Shown: positions 9,646 through 19,511 of the stretch, piece after piece
Layout: every line of letters starts with the position of its first letter
Position numbering within the stretch: the stretch's first letter is position 1
Source: Bibersteinia trehalosi
GTDB taxonomy: Bacteria > Pseudomonadota > Gammaproteobacteria > Enterobacterales > Pasteurellaceae
Direction of reading: 5' to 3'
Length of the DNA stretch: 64,000 bases
NCBI RefSeq assembly: GCF_004346205.1
Contig: NZ_SMAM01000005.1
Span: forward strand, 1-64,000
Position numbers and translations under genes: made by a program
Notes under the pieces: generated by a model
Seen by the model: the letters and a program-made list of their open reading frames with translations, nothing else
Told to the model about the DNA's origin: nothing
The model's database searches: none

Positions 9646-10905
9646 ATGCGTTATATTCTTTTGTTATTTAGCACCATGATTTCCTTTACTATGGCACAAA
9701 CAATCAGTTTAAATTTAAAAAATGCGCCTACCGCAGAAATCATTAGTTATCTAGCGGAAGAAAGTGGCAAAAATGTAGTGCTATCGGATAATTTAAGTGA
9801 CATAAAATCACTTAGATTAGAAAATTTCACATTCGAGCAAATTCTGCAAAGTTTAGCCAAATTACATCAATTTTCACTAAAACAGGAAAAGGGCATTTAT
9901 TATATTAGTGAAAAACCATTAGAACCTGCGAAAGCAAATCCTATTGCTAGCATCACTCCTAAAATGCCCAAACTCATCACTAAAACGATTAAATTGCATT
10001 ATGCTAAAGCTTCAGAAGTCATTCATTCGCTCACACAAGGTAGTGGCACAATGCTTGCTGAAAATGGCTATATTCACTTTGATGAACGCAGTAACAGTGT
10101 GATTATCAAAGACACCGCCACATCAATTAAAAATCTTCGTGCTTTAATTGCACAACTTGACCAACCAACAGAACAAATTGCAATTGAAGCTCGTATCGTT
10201 ACCATCAATAGTGAAAATTTACAAGAACTGGGCGTTCGTTGGGGAATGTTTTCGCCTAATACTCATCATCATAGATTCTCAGGAAATCTTGAAGGTAGTG
10301 GTTTGCCAATGAATAACTTAAATGTCAATTTTCCTGTTAATAATGCCGCTTCGATGGTGCTTCAAGTTGCAAGTATCAATAGCCGTGTTTTAGATTTAGA
10401 GCTCACCGCGCTTGAACGAGAAAATAGCGTTGAAATTATTGCCAGCCCAAGATTACTTACAACGAACAAAAAAAGTGCCAACATTAAACAAGGCACAGAG
10501 ATCCCTTATGCAGTCTATAGTCAAAAAGACGAACTGAGAAATATCGAATTTCGGGAAGCGGTTTTAGGCTTGGAAGTGACTCCTCATCTTTCTAAGAATA
10601 ACCAAATTCTGCTGGATTTAGTCGTGAGCCAAAATTCACCCAATAGCCAGACAACAGGCAGTGATATGGTAACAATTGATAAACAAGAAATTAATACTCA
10701 GGTATTTGCAAAACATGGAGAAACCATTGTTTTAGGTGGAATTTTCCAGCATCTCATCGCAAAAGGTGAAGATCGCGTACCGATCTTAGGTTCAATTCCA
10801 GTGATCAAGCACCTATTTAGCCAAAGTCGCGATAAAATCGCTAAACGTGAATTAGTCATTTTTGTCACCCCTTATATTGTGAAATCGGAGAGAATTGAGA
10901 ATTGA
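9646..10905 (+). CDS. comE: Type IV pilus secretin ComE (PilQ)
   Basis: Outer-membrane secretin through which the pilus and incoming DNA pass. A signal peptide (1-17, cleaved after TMAQ) precedes an N-terminal secretin domain (about 20-110), an N1-type domain, and the C-terminal secretin pore domain (about 240-417) with the typical VEIIASPRLLTTNKKSANIKQG stretch region and VPILGSIPVIKHLF near the end. Ribosome site AGGAGG precedes the ATG. At 419 residues it is a short, HofQ-like secretin. Last gene of the com run; the nusB promoter begins at its stop codon. Confidence 0.93.
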   Translation: MRYILLLFSTMISFTMAQTISLNLKNAPTAEIISYLAEESGKNVVLSDNLSDIKSLRLENFTFEQILQSLAKLHQFSLKQEKGIYYISEKPLEPAKANPIASITPKMPKLITKTIKLHYAKASEVIHSLTQGSGTMLAENGYIHFDERSNSVIIKDTATSIKNLRALIAQLDQPTEQIAIEARIVTINSENLQELGVRWGMFSPNTHHHRFSGNLEGSGLPMNNLNVNFPVNNAASMVLQVASINSRVLDLELTALERENSVEIIASPRLLTTNKKSANIKQGTEIPYAVYSQKDELRNIEFREAVLGLEVTPHLSKNNQILLDLVVSQNSPNSQTTGSDMVTIDKQEINTQVFAKHGETIVLGGIFQHLIAKGEDRVPILGSIPVIKHLFSQSRDKIAKRELVIFVTPYIVKSERIEN

Positions 10906-10931
10906 GAGTTTAAGCCCTGTTGTGTTAGAAT
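10902..10931 (+). promoter_or_regulatory. Putative nusB promoter
   Basis: TTGAGA (10902-10907) and TAGAAT (10926-10931) are spaced by 18 bp and lie 36 bp before the nusB start. The -35 box overlaps the comE stop codon, which would let the housekeeping nusB operon be expressed apart from competence. Confidence 0.45.
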
Positions 10932-10966
10932 CTGCAACCATTTTCCTGTAATAAATTGAAGGTTTT

Positions 10967-11392
10967 ATGACAACTCAGCAAAAAGTATCCCCTCGCCGCA
11001 GAGCAAGAGAGTGTGCAGTTCAAGCAATCTACTCTTGGCATATTTCACAAAACAGCATTGAGCAAGTTGAACTCGCTTTTGTTACCGATCAAGATATGCA
11101 AGGCGTAGATATGCCTTATTTCCGTAAGCTGTTACGCGGTGTTGTTGAACATATTGAAGCTGTAGATGGCTCACTCCGCCCATTTTTAGATCGTAAAGAA
11201 GAAGAATTGGATCCAATTGAACGCTCTGTGTTGCGTCTCTCCGCTTATGAATTACAATTTGAACTTGATGTCCCATACAAAGTGGTTATCAATGAAGGAA
11301 TCGAAGTTGCAAAAGTATTCGGCTCTGACGATAGCCATAAATATATTAATGGTGTATTAGATCAGCTTGCTCCAGCATTAAAACGCAAATAA
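10967..11392 (+). CDS. nusB: Transcription antitermination protein NusB
   Basis: All-helical RNA-binding protein that, with NusE (S10), binds boxA of rRNA leaders and prevents premature termination. At 141 residues it has the usual length. The [18 protein letters not shown] start and the C-terminal [31 protein letters not shown] block are diagnostic. It begins a run of co-directional genes (thiL, pgpA and more). ribH, which often precedes nusB, lies 29 kb away with the other rib genes. Confidence 0.96.
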   Translation: MTTQQKVSPRRRARECAVQAIYSWHISQNSIEQVELAFVTDQDMQGVDMPYFRKLLRGVVEHIEAVDGSLRPFLDRKEEELDPIERSVLRLSAYELQFELDVPYKVVINEGIEVAKVFGSDDSHKYINGVLDQLAPALKRK

Positions 11393-11407
11393 TCCTATCG
11401 AATTGCA

Positions 11408-12376
11408 ATGGGTGAATTTGATCTCATCGAACACTATTTTAGCCGACACAAACACCTCCTACGTGAAGATATCATTTATTCGGTAGGCGATGACTGTGCA
11501 GTAACTTGCGTGCCTAAAGGCCATCAATTGGCAATGAGTACTGATACGTTAGTCTGTGGTACGCATTTTCTTGAGACAATCAACCCCAGCGATCTTGCCT
11601 ATAAATCCCTCGCCGTCAATTTAAGTGATTTGGCGGCACAGGGGGCGAAACCTGCGTGGATCTCACTAGCTTTAACCTTACCCACTATTAATCCCGTTTG
11701 GCTAGAAAGTTTTAGCCAAAGCTTTTTTGCAACATTATCGCAATTTCAGACCGCTTTAATTGGGGGAGATACAACTAAAGGCCCTCTCAGCTTAACCCTA
11801 ACTGCACAAGGTTTCTTGCCGACAGGGAAAGGACTATTTCGCCATAAAGCTAAAGTAGGTGATGCTATTTTTGTCTCTGGCACACTAGGCGATAGCGCAG
11901 CCGGCTTGGCTCTCTTATTAGCGCAGCAACGTATCAACAATACTGATCAACAATATCTCCTACACCGCCATTTACGCCCAACACCACGTGTTGCACTCGG
12001 ACAAGCGCTCTTAACTAACTCACAATGCGCTCTAGATATTTCTGACGGGCTACTCGCAGATCTCCGTCATATCTTAAAAGCAAGCCAATGCGGAGCAGAG
12101 ATTTATGTAGAGAATTTACCTCTCTCTTCCGCTCTAACACGTAGCTATAAGTTGGAACAAGCAGAACAATTTGCGCTAACAGGTGGGGAAGATTATGAAC
12201 TTTGTTTTACTGTGCCTGTAGAAAATATCGCAGAGGTTAAACTATTAGCAAAACAACTTCATACCCCCTGTACGCAAATTGGCGTGATTACCGCACCCCG
12301 TGAACAAATTTCGCTACTTAAACACCACAAACCCTATCATTTACCTAGCTCTTTAGGATTTGATCACTTTGGATAA
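11408..12376 (+). CDS. thiL: Thiamine-monophosphate kinase
   Basis: Phosphorylates thiamine monophosphate to the active cofactor thiamine diphosphate. A 322-residue PurM/AIR-synthase-like fold with the N-terminal GEFDLIEHYF motif, the metal-binding GDDCAV motif, STDTLV, and GGEDYELCF in the C-terminal half, all typical of ThiL. It follows nusB by 15 bases and precedes pgpA by five, a widely conserved nusB-thiL-pgpA order. The ribosome site is weak, in keeping with coupling to nusB. Confidence 0.96.
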   Translation: MGEFDLIEHYFSRHKHLLREDIIYSVGDDCAVTCVPKGHQLAMSTDTLVCGTHFLETINPSDLAYKSLAVNLSDLAAQGAKPAWISLALTLPTINPVWLESFSQSFFATLSQFQTALIGGDTTKGPLSLTLTAQGFLPTGKGLFRHKAKVGDAIFVSGTLGDSAAGLALLLAQQRINNTDQQYLLHRHLRPTPRVALGQALLTNSQCALDISDGLLADLRHILKASQCGAEIYVENLPLSSALTRSYKLEQAEQFALTGGEDYELCFTVPVENIAEVKLLAKQLHTPCTQIGVITAPREQISLLKHHKPYHLPSSLGFDHFG

Positions 12377-12381
12377 GTATT

Positions 12382-12852
12382 ATGAATATCAATTTAAAAA
12401 ATCCACTCCATTTTCTCGCTCTCGGCTTTGGTTCTGGGTTACTCAAACCAGCCCCTGGAACTTGGGGGAGCCTTGCAGGCTTGCTGCTTTCTATTCTTTT
12501 ATGGGAAATAAGCGAAAGCGTGGTTTTCTTTATTTTATTGAGCATTGTTGCCTTTATCGCGGGCATCTATATTTGTGAAAAAATGAGCCATGAGCTTGGT
12601 GTACACGATGATAGTCGTATTGTCTGGGACGAAATTGCGGCAATTTTTCTGATCTTTGTAGGTTTGCCACAACATGATCTTTTCTATTATCTGCTCACCT
12701 TTGCTACTTTTCGGCTCTTTGATATTATTAAGCCCTTCCCGATTCGTAATATCGATGCTCATTTACAGGGGGGCTTAGGTATTATGCTAGATGATACCCT
12801 TGCTGCAATTTATGCCCTATTAGCCATTTATTTGGTTTATTGGATTTTTTAA
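12382..12852 (+). CDS. pgpA: Phosphatidylglycerophosphatase A
   Basis: Removes phosphate from phosphatidylglycerophosphate to give phosphatidylglycerol in the inner membrane. At 156 residues it has the PgpA hallmarks: GFGSGLLKPAPGTWGS near residues 17-31, VWDEIAA in the middle and a GGLGIMLDDTLAAIYA motif near 130. Several hydrophobic helices are visible. It directly follows thiL, the usual order. Confidence 0.95.
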   Translation: MNINLKNPLHFLALGFGSGLLKPAPGTWGSLAGLLLSILLWEISESVVFFILLSIVAFIAGIYICEKMSHELGVHDDSRIVWDEIAAIFLIFVGLPQHDLFYYLLTFATFRLFDIIKPFPIRNIDAHLQGGLGIMLDDTLAAIYALLAIYLVYWIF

Positions 12853-12873
12853 CTACTATTTTAGGAAAGCACT

Positions 12874-13500
12874 ATGTGGACTATCTTCTTTGTGCAACTC
12901 ATCGGCTTAATCAGCCCCGGTCCTGACTTTTTCTATGTTTGTCGTAAAGCAATGGCAGATAGCCGCCGTAATGCAATGTTAGGTGCATTAGGCATTGCAT
13001 TAGGTGTTGGCTTTTGGGCGGTCATCGTATTATTTGGGCTCACATTTTTAAATCACACCATTCCCAATTTCCAATTCTATTTAATGCTATTAGGCGGCAG
13101 CTATCTTGCTTATTGTGGTATCAAGATGGTACAAGTTCGCAAAAGTGTAGAAATTGATGAAAATCTCAAATCGCAGGCTAATGAAAAATCGCCGGTATGG
13201 AAAGAAATTCTCGGTGGGTTAGCCATTAATCTTTCAAATCCTAAAGTTGTCGTCTTTTTTAGTAGCGTACTCGCAGGCTATGTGGCAAATATCTCGGCAT
13301 TCAAAGATATTCTCGCCGTTCTAGCCATTTTAATGGGCAGCACATTAATCTGGTTTTGGACAGTGGCTATTCTCTTTTCACAAAATAAAATCCGCCGTTT
13401 CTACGCCAAAAACAACCGCTATTTAGATAATGCTGCCGGCGTGGTATTCATCTTATTTGGCTTAAAACTTATTTACGAAGGTATGATGGGAATTTTCTAA
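12874..13500 (+). CDS. LysE/RhtB family amino-acid exporter
   Basis: A 208-residue, six-helix membrane protein of the LysE/RhtB family, which export amino acids or homoserine lactone-like compounds. The signature ISPGPDFFYVCRKAMADSRR close to the N-terminus (about 14-33) and NLSNPKVVVFFSS in the middle (about 119-131) are typical. The substrate cannot be told from sequence. AGGAAA precedes the ATG, and its stop codon directly abuts the modF start, so the two are surely co-transcribed, though no functional link is obvious. Confidence 0.88.
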   Translation: MWTIFFVQLIGLISPGPDFFYVCRKAMADSRRNAMLGALGIALGVGFWAVIVLFGLTFLNHTIPNFQFYLMLLGGSYLAYCGIKMVQVRKSVEIDENLKSQANEKSPVWKEILGGLAINLSNPKVVVFFSSVLAGYVANISAFKDILAVLAILMGSTLIWFWTVAILFSQNKIRRFYAKNNRYLDNAAGVVFILFGLKLIYEGMMGIF

Positions 13501-14964
13501 ATGGCGTTATCCATTCAAAATGCCGAGTTTCAGCTGGCAAAAAAAGTACTCAGAATTGAGCATTTTGGCGTTACAAATCGTGATTTTTGGGTGATTGTGG
13601 GTGGCAATGGCTCGGGGAAAAGTGCTTTTGCCCAAGCTCTCGCAGGCAAAATCCCCTTAACAAGCGGTCAATTTTCGACAGACTTTTGCAAAATTGCGAT
13701 CTCAAGTTTTGAGCAACAGCAAAAAATTATTGAAAAAGTCTTCCATGATCGTAATAACGACTGTGTAAACCCTGATGATTTTGGCATCACCGTTCGGGAA
13801 ATGATCTTAAACGGCAGTGAAGATCAGCAACTTTGTGCACAATATGCGGAAAAATTACACATTTCAACCTTGCTGGATCGACCTTTTATCCAGCTTTCTA
13901 CCGGCGAAAGCCGTAAAGTGCTGCTCTGCCAGTTACTTATCAGCCAACCCGATTTACTCATATTAGACGAAGCCTTTGAAGGTTTAGATAAAGCTAGCGT
14001 CACCGCATGGCTTGAACTCCTTGCCGAACTTAATCAACAAATGGCCGTGGTGTTGATTTTAAGTCGATTGAATGACATTCCTGTTTTTGCAAGCCACCTT
14101 GCTCTGCTTGATAATCTCAAGCTTATTATGCAAGGCGAAAAAGCAGATATTGAAACCGATCCACTCTATCAACAGTTAGTTTATGCTGAAAATGCGATGA
14201 ATATCCCACTACCAGAAAGCGCTGCTCCACTTATTCACTTACCTGAAAATCAAAATCCATTTGAGCTAAAAAATGTGACCGTGCAGTATGGTGAGCAAAA
14301 AATTCTGAATAACCTTTCATGGACAGTACAGCCTAACCAGCATTGGTGGATAAAAGGTCCGAATGGGGCGGGCAAATCGACGCTGCTTTCGCTAATTACA
14401 GGCGATCATCCTCAAGCCTATGCAAATCACGTCGTATTATTTGGCAAACAGCGTGGTAGCGGTGAAACCATATGGGAAATAAAAAGAAATATCGGTTATG
14501 TAAGCAGCCAACTGCATATGGACTACCGCGTAAATAGCTCAGCTCGAGATGTCATTATTTCAGGATTTTTTGACTCTGTCGGGATTTATCAACAAATTCC
14601 TGAATCCCTAAAGCTCAAAGCCAATGAGTGGTTAGCTCGACTTAATTTAAGTCATCTAGCTCACAAGCCATTTCGCCCACTCTCTTGGGGACAGCAGCGA
14701 TTATTACTCATCACCCGAGCGATGGTCAAACACCCACCTATTTTGATTTTAGATGAACCTCTACAAGGGCTTGATGGCTTAAATCGTAAGCTAGTTAAAC
14801 ATTTTATCGATCAACTGGTGCAAAATAGCCAGACGCAACTACTGTTTGTCTCACACCAGGATCAAGATGCACCTGATTGCATTACTCACCTTTTTGAATT
14901 TATACCGAATGAGCAGGGCTATCAATATCAACAAACTATGCTCCCACAAACAAGAACGGAATAA
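13501..14964 (+). CDS. modF: ModF-like protein with two ABC ATPase domains
   Basis: A 487-residue soluble protein with two fused ABC nucleotide-binding domains and no membrane segment. The first Walker A is GGNGSGKSAF (about 35-44) with signature LSTGESRKV; the second is GPNGAGKST (about 289-297) with LSWGQQRLL and ILDEPLQGLDGL. This matches ModF (PhrA), linked to molybdate uptake in E. coli, where its role is still unclear. No modABC genes are near. ATG directly follows the stop of the LysE-type gene. Confidence 0.85.
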   Translation: MALSIQNAEFQLAKKVLRIEHFGVTNRDFWVIVGGNGSGKSAFAQALAGKIPLTSGQFSTDFCKIAISSFEQQQKIIEKVFHDRNNDCVNPDDFGITVREMILNGSEDQQLCAQYAEKLHISTLLDRPFIQLSTGESRKVLLCQLLISQPDLLILDEAFEGLDKASVTAWLELLAELNQQMAVVLILSRLNDIPVFASHLALLDNLKLIMQGEKADIETDPLYQQLVYAENAMNIPLPESAAPLIHLPENQNPFELKNVTVQYGEQKILNNLSWTVQPNQHWWIKGPNGAGKSTLLSLITGDHPQAYANHVVLFGKQRGSGETIWEIKRNIGYVSSQLHMDYRVNSSARDVIISGFFDSVGIYQQIPESLKLKANEWLARLNLSHLAHKPFRPLSWGQQRLLLITRAMVKHPPILILDEPLQGLDGLNRKLVKHFIDQLVQNSQTQLLFVSHQDQDAPDCITHLFEFIPNEQGYQYQQTMLPQTRTE

Positions 14965-14969
14965 TCATT

Positions 14970-16277
14970 ATGTCGAAACAGTACACGCAAGAAGAAGTGC
15001 TTAGCTTGAATGCCCAGCTCGAAAAGATTGCTAAACAAGTGCGAAAGTTACTTGATTCACATGAGTTTGAGACGGCAAAGCACATTCTCTTAACACAAGC
15101 ACTAAACCTCGTACCGAATCATCAAATTGTCTTGAGTGATCTCGCTTACTGTGAAAAGAAACTGAATAACCCATTACAAGCATATCGTTATTTGATGCAA
15201 GCATTAGATAACAATACAGTCATTGATCCTGAAGTTTATGACTCTCTTACAAGCACCTGCTTTAGTATGAAACGTTTTGAAGAAGCTCGCTACTATGCCA
15301 AACTTTCATTAAGACGTAAAAAAGAGCTGCTTGTACAACAACCGCCAGAGATTTTCCCGCTGCCCGCAGAAAAAGCACCAGGGTTAAGCCATGATAAACG
15401 CAAAAATATCATCTGCTTTTCCTTGTTTGGCAGTTCCCCCCGCTACTGCGAAACGTCCGTGCTAAATGTAGAACTGGCCAAAAAAATCTACCCAGAATGG
15501 ACTTGCCGTTTTTATTTAGATGAAAGTGTACCAGCTGAGGTTGTGCTACGCTTAGAAAAAGCGGGGGCTGAAATTATCAAAGTCACCCCCGCGCAGAAAA
15601 AAATCTCTGGGCTATTTTGGCGTTTCTTTATTTTTGATGATCCATCAGTGCAGTGTTTTATTATTCGAGATGCAGATTCAATGCTTTCTTATAAAGAGAA
15701 AGCAGCAGTCGAGCAATGGCTTAGCTCAGGCAAATGGTTTCATATTATGCGTGATGCATTAGAACATTCCGAATTAATCCTTGCCGGAATGTGGGGGGGT
15801 TATAGTGGTATTTTCGGCAGTATTGAAAATTTATCTGAAAAATTCTATCGCAAATTAAAAGTTCTGAATAAAACTATCGATCAACATTTCTTACGTACGC
15901 TATATCCCACAGTGGCACAAAGCGTATTAATTCATGATAACTATCTGCTTGATCCTGATAGCCATGTATTCCCAGATTATCCGCTGTCCGATATTGAAAA
16001 GCTCCCATATTTTCATATTGGGATGATTGATTCTAGCATTAACACTGCGAGTTTTAGCTTAAAAGAGAAAAGTCATGTTAATAAAGTTCGTTGGTACTTA
16101 AAAAACCAGCAGAATCAGGAAATCTGTTCTTATATTTCCCCAGTCAAAGAAAGAGAAGGCGAATTCGTGGTAGATGTCAATTTACCCTATTTTTACAGCC
16201 AACAAATAGCTCAAGGAAATTGGCATTTTAGCTACAGTATTTTAGGGGAGCATAACAGTTCAACGCAAATGGCATAA
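14970..16277 (+). CDS. TPR protein with putative glycosyltransferase domain
   Basis: A 435-residue cytoplasmic protein I cannot name. Residues about 1-120 look like two to three TPR helices (ALNLVPNHQIVLSDLAYCEKKLNNPLQAYRYL). From about 145 a second domain starts (NIICFSLFGSSPRYCETSVLN) and carries IIRDADSML with a DxD motif at D234/D236, typical of GT-A glycosyltransferases, followed by a WF-rich segment and GMWGGYSGIFG. No signal peptide or membrane helix is seen. It follows modF by five bases. A role in surface polysaccharide or protein glycosylation is inference; the gene is not in a polysaccharide cluster. Confidence 0.55.
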   Translation: MSKQYTQEEVLSLNAQLEKIAKQVRKLLDSHEFETAKHILLTQALNLVPNHQIVLSDLAYCEKKLNNPLQAYRYLMQALDNNTVIDPEVYDSLTSTCFSMKRFEEARYYAKLSLRRKKELLVQQPPEIFPLPAEKAPGLSHDKRKNIICFSLFGSSPRYCETSVLNVELAKKIYPEWTCRFYLDESVPAEVVLRLEKAGAEIIKVTPAQKKISGLFWRFFIFDDPSVQCFIIRDADSMLSYKEKAAVEQWLSSGKWFHIMRDALEHSELILAGMWGGYSGIFGSIENLSEKFYRKLKVLNKTIDQHFLRTLYPTVAQSVLIHDNYLLDPDSHVFPDYPLSDIEKLPYFHIGMIDSSINTASFSLKEKSHVNKVRWYLKNQQNQEICSYISPVKEREGEFVVDVNLPYFYSQQIAQGNWHFSYSILGEHNSSTQMA

Positions 16278-16300
16278 CGACTTACATAAGCCCCACAATG

Positions 16301-16334
16301 TAAAAAGGCTGATATGGATAAATACCATTCAGCC
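16301..16334 (-). terminator. treC terminator hairpin (possibly bidirectional)
   Basis: GGCTG-TATGG (16307-16317) pairs with CCATTCAGCC (16325-16334) with small internal irregularities. On the minus strand the stem is followed by TTTTTA, the complement of taaaaa at 16301-16306. It sits between the converging glycosyltransferase-like gene and treC. Confidence 0.6.
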
Positions 16335-16350
16335 ATAATAAAACGCTAAT

Positions 16351-17976
16351 TTAGCTTAGCAGATACACCGCTTGATAAGGCTGCAACGTGACTTGCCCAT
16401 TTTGCAGGCAAAATTCACAGTCGTTATTCAATAGCACTTGTCCAGCCAAATTTAGTTCAACACATTGCGTTGTGGCACTTAAGTTTGCAACAACCCATAA
16501 CGTTTGTTCTGCGTGACTACGCTGATATGCCCAAACAGCCGGATGTTCGGGTAAAAGATCGCGATAATTTCCATCCGTAAATATTGCTAATTCCTTACGC
16601 AAACGAATTAAGTGTTGATAGGTATAGAATACCGAATTTTTATCAGCCAATGCTTTTTCTACATTGATTTCACGGTAATTTTCAGCCACCGCAATCCACG
16701 GTGTTCCGGTACTAAACCCCGCATTCTTTGAATAATCCCACTGCACAGGAGTACGACTATTATCGCGCGATTTCTGAGCAAGAATTTGTAATGCAAGCGG
16801 TGTATTTACACCTTTTTTCTGCAAAATATTAAACGCATTTAAGCTTTCAACGTCTCTATACTGCGCAATATGACTAAAATTCGGGTTTGTCATCCCTATC
16901 TCTTCACCTTGATAAATATAAGGTGTACCTTGCATACCATGTAGTAGCATCGCCAGCATTTTTGCTGATTTTGTGCGCAGTTCGCCTTCTGAGCCAAAGC
17001 GGCTGACAATCCTTGGCTGGTCATGATTACACCAAAATAGTGCATTCCACGCTTTGCCGTACATTCCCTGTTGCCAATAGTTAAAAATGCGCTTCAGCTC
17101 AACATAATCGGGTTTTGCGAGTGTCCATTTTTCCCCATTAGGATAATCCACTTTTAAGTGGTGAAAATTGAAAGTCATCGACAATTCACTACCCGCTAAA
17201 TTTGCATACTGTTGGCAATGTTCTAGCTGGGTCGAAGACATCTCGCCTACCGTCATTAAACCGTATGGGGATAAAGCTTTTTGATTGAGTTCTTGTAAAT
17301 ATTGATGGATTTTATGCCCGTCCGTATAAAAGCGTCGTCCATCTCCTTCCAAATCATCTTCAAAGGTTTCAGGTTTAGAAATCAGATTAACCACATCCAA
17401 GCGTAAACCATCAACACCTTTTTCTGCCCAAAAACGGCAAATATCAAATAGCTCTTGACGTAAGGCAGGATTTTCCCAATTTAAGTCTGCTTGTTCTGGT
17501 GCAAAAAGGTGCAAATAATATTTTTGTGCTTTATCCGACCATTTCCAAGCAGAGCCTCCAAACTTGGATTGCCAGTTAGTTGGATTCTCCCGCCAAATAT
17601 AGTAGTCATGGTATTCGCTTTGTGGATCTTCGCCCTGCTTAAACCACTCATGCAACGTGGAACTGTGGTTAAATACCATGTCCATCACTATTTTGATATT
17701 GCGTTGATGAGCTTCACTGATCAGTTGTTCAAAATCAGCCATCGTACCGTAGCTTGGGTCAATATTACGATAATCCGCAATATCGTAGCCGTTATCTACT
17801 TGAGGGGAGACATACATTGGCGTAATCCAAATAGCCTCAACACCTAGCGTTTGCAAATAATCTAAGCGCTTAATAATACCTTGAATATCGCCAGTACCAG
17901 AGCCCGTAGTATCTTGGAATGATTTGGGGTAGATTTGGTAAATCACACCATTTTTCCACCATGGAGAATTATTCAT
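16351..17976 (-). CDS. treC: Trehalose-6-phosphate hydrolase
   Basis: GH13 enzyme that splits cytoplasmic trehalose 6-phosphate into glucose and glucose 6-phosphate. Length 541 residues. Catalytic regions in order: DMVFNHSS, GLRLDVVNL with the nucleophile Asp, MTVGEMSS with the acid/base Glu, and WCNHDQPR. The opening WWKNGVIYQIYPKSFQDTTGSGTGDIQGI is typical of the oligo-1,6-glucosidase/TreC branch; TreC is chosen because treB lies directly upstream. A good ribosome site (AAGGAC) precedes the ATG. The gap to treB is 76 bases. Confidence 0.95.
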   Translation of the reverse strand: MNNSPWWKNGVIYQIYPKSFQDTTGSGTGDIQGIIKRLDYLQTLGVEAIWITPMYVSPQVDNGYDIADYRNIDPSYGTMADFEQLISEAHQRNIKIVMDMVFNHSSTLHEWFKQGEDPQSEYHDYYIWRENPTNWQSKFGGSAWKWSDKAQKYYLHLFAPEQADLNWENPALRQELFDICRFWAEKGVDGLRLDVVNLISKPETFEDDLEGDGRRFYTDGHKIHQYLQELNQKALSPYGLMTVGEMSSTQLEHCQQYANLAGSELSMTFNFHHLKVDYPNGEKWTLAKPDYVELKRIFNYWQQGMYGKAWNALFWCNHDQPRIVSRFGSEGELRTKSAKMLAMLLHGMQGTPYIYQGEEIGMTNPNFSHIAQYRDVESLNAFNILQKKGVNTPLALQILAQKSRDNSRTPVQWDYSKNAGFSTGTPWIAVAENYREINVEKALADKNSVFYTYQHLIRLRKELAIFTDGNYRDLLPEHPAVWAYQRSHAEQTLWVVANLSATTQCVELNLAGQVLLNNDCEFCLQNGQVTLQPYQAVYLLS

Positions 17977-18052
17977 TTTTGTCCTTGTAAAAAATATTGA
18001 AAAAGTAACCGCTTGTTTATCTCAACGAAAAGAGAAGCGATAAAATAAGATG

Positions 18053-19477
18053 CTATTCAATTTCACCTTTTATCGCCTTGCGCTTATATACAACCATTGT
18101 TAGCACGATCGGTACGATAATTGCGACTAGCATCGCAATCGCAAAAGTTCCCCAGAATTGATGTTGAATAGAGAGAATGCCAGGTAATCCGCCTACGCCG
18201 ATACTACTTGCCAGAACCCCAGCAAAACCACAAACTAATGCAGCACAAGCTGAACCAATCATGGCACATAGCATTGGGAAACGGTATTTAAGGTTAATAC
18301 CGTACATTGCCGGTTCGGTAACCCCAAGATAAGCAGAGAGTGCAGCGGGTACTGCGACTTCTCGTACCGTTGCTTTTTTCGCCATAATCAAGATTGCAAC
18401 CACCGCGGAGGCTTGTGCAATATTAGAAAGTGCGATCAATGGCCACACAGGAGTGCCACCAATGCTTTGAATCATTTGCATATCAATGGCAAGCGAGGTT
18501 TGGTGTACGCCGGTTACAACTAATGGTGCGTAAAGAAAGCCAAATAATGCTGCGCCAATCGGGGCAAACTCGCCGGTCATTGCACTTTTCACCACAAAGG
18601 CAACCCCATTGCCAATTTCACGCCCAATTGGCCCAATAATGGCGTGAGCAAGGAAAACAGCTAGAATGATGGAACAAACAGGGACGATAATTAGATTTAA
18701 AAAATCTGGCACGATTTTTGTCAAAAAGCGCTCAATATAGGAGAGAGTAAGGCCTGCCATGATAGCTGGAATAACTTGTGCCTGATAACCTACTTTCTCA
18801 ATTGCAAACCAGCCGAAATCCCATGTTTCTGGAATTTGTGAGCCCAATGCGTAAGAATTCATTAACTGTGATGAAACAAGAGTGATGCCCAGCACAATAC
18901 CTAAAATAGGCGATGTCCCCATTTTTCGAGCAATAGACCAGCAGATTCCAACTGGGAGGAAGAAAAATATCGCCTCACCAATTAACCATAAAAATGCGTG
19001 CATACTTGCCCAAAAAGCGCTGATGTCTACCAATGCCTTTGTGCCATCTTCAAACATTTTGATATCGCCGATGACATTGCGAAAACCGAGAATCAAACCG
19101 CCCGAAATTAATGCTGGCAATAGCGGAATAAAGATATCCGCCATATGTGAAATAGCACTTTCATACCATTTCTGATTCTTTCGTGCTACGGCTTTCACCT
19201 GTTCTTTATCCACACTGGCTAACCCCGTTTTTTCAAGCAAAACTTGGTAGTAATCGCCCACTTCTTGCCCAATAACTACCTGATACTGCCCGCCTACCGA
19301 GAAATTTCCTTTCACCATAGGTAGTGCTTCAATCCCATGGCTGTCAATTTTACTTTCATCATTTAACACAAAGCGTAAGCGAGTAATACAATGCGTGACG
19401 GTTGCGATATTTTCTTTGCCGCCGACCATTTCAATCAACTTATCCACGTTTTGTGGATCTAACTTTGCCTTTGCCAT
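18053..19477 (-). CDS. treB: PTS trehalose transporter subunit IIBC
   Basis: Imports and phosphorylates trehalose to trehalose 6-phosphate. The EIIB domain comes first, with the phosphorylated cysteine C30 in THCITRLRF, followed by the EIIC membrane domain from about residue 105 with some ten hydrophobic segments. No EIIA domain is attached, so the glucose EIIA (Crr) must serve, as in E. coli. Length 474 matches E. coli TreB (473). First gene of treB-treC, behind a promoter with CRP and TreR-like sites. Confidence 0.95.
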   Translation of the reverse strand: MAKAKLDPQNVDKLIEMVGGKENIATVTHCITRLRFVLNDESKIDSHGIEALPMVKGNFSVGGQYQVVIGQEVGDYYQVLLEKTGLASVDKEQVKAVARKNQKWYESAISHMADIFIPLLPALISGGLILGFRNVIGDIKMFEDGTKALVDISAFWASMHAFLWLIGEAIFFFLPVGICWSIARKMGTSPILGIVLGITLVSSQLMNSYALGSQIPETWDFGWFAIEKVGYQAQVIPAIMAGLTLSYIERFLTKIVPDFLNLIIVPVCSIILAVFLAHAIIGPIGREIGNGVAFVVKSAMTGEFAPIGAALFGFLYAPLVVTGVHQTSLAIDMQMIQSIGGTPVWPLIALSNIAQASAVVAILIMAKKATVREVAVPAALSAYLGVTEPAMYGINLKYRFPMLCAMIGSACAALVCGFAGVLASSIGVGGLPGILSIQHQFWGTFAIAMLVAIIVPIVLTMVVYKRKAIKGEIE

Positions 19478-19511
19478 CGCTCTTCCCTCTCAAAGTTAAA
19501 AAATCAACAAA

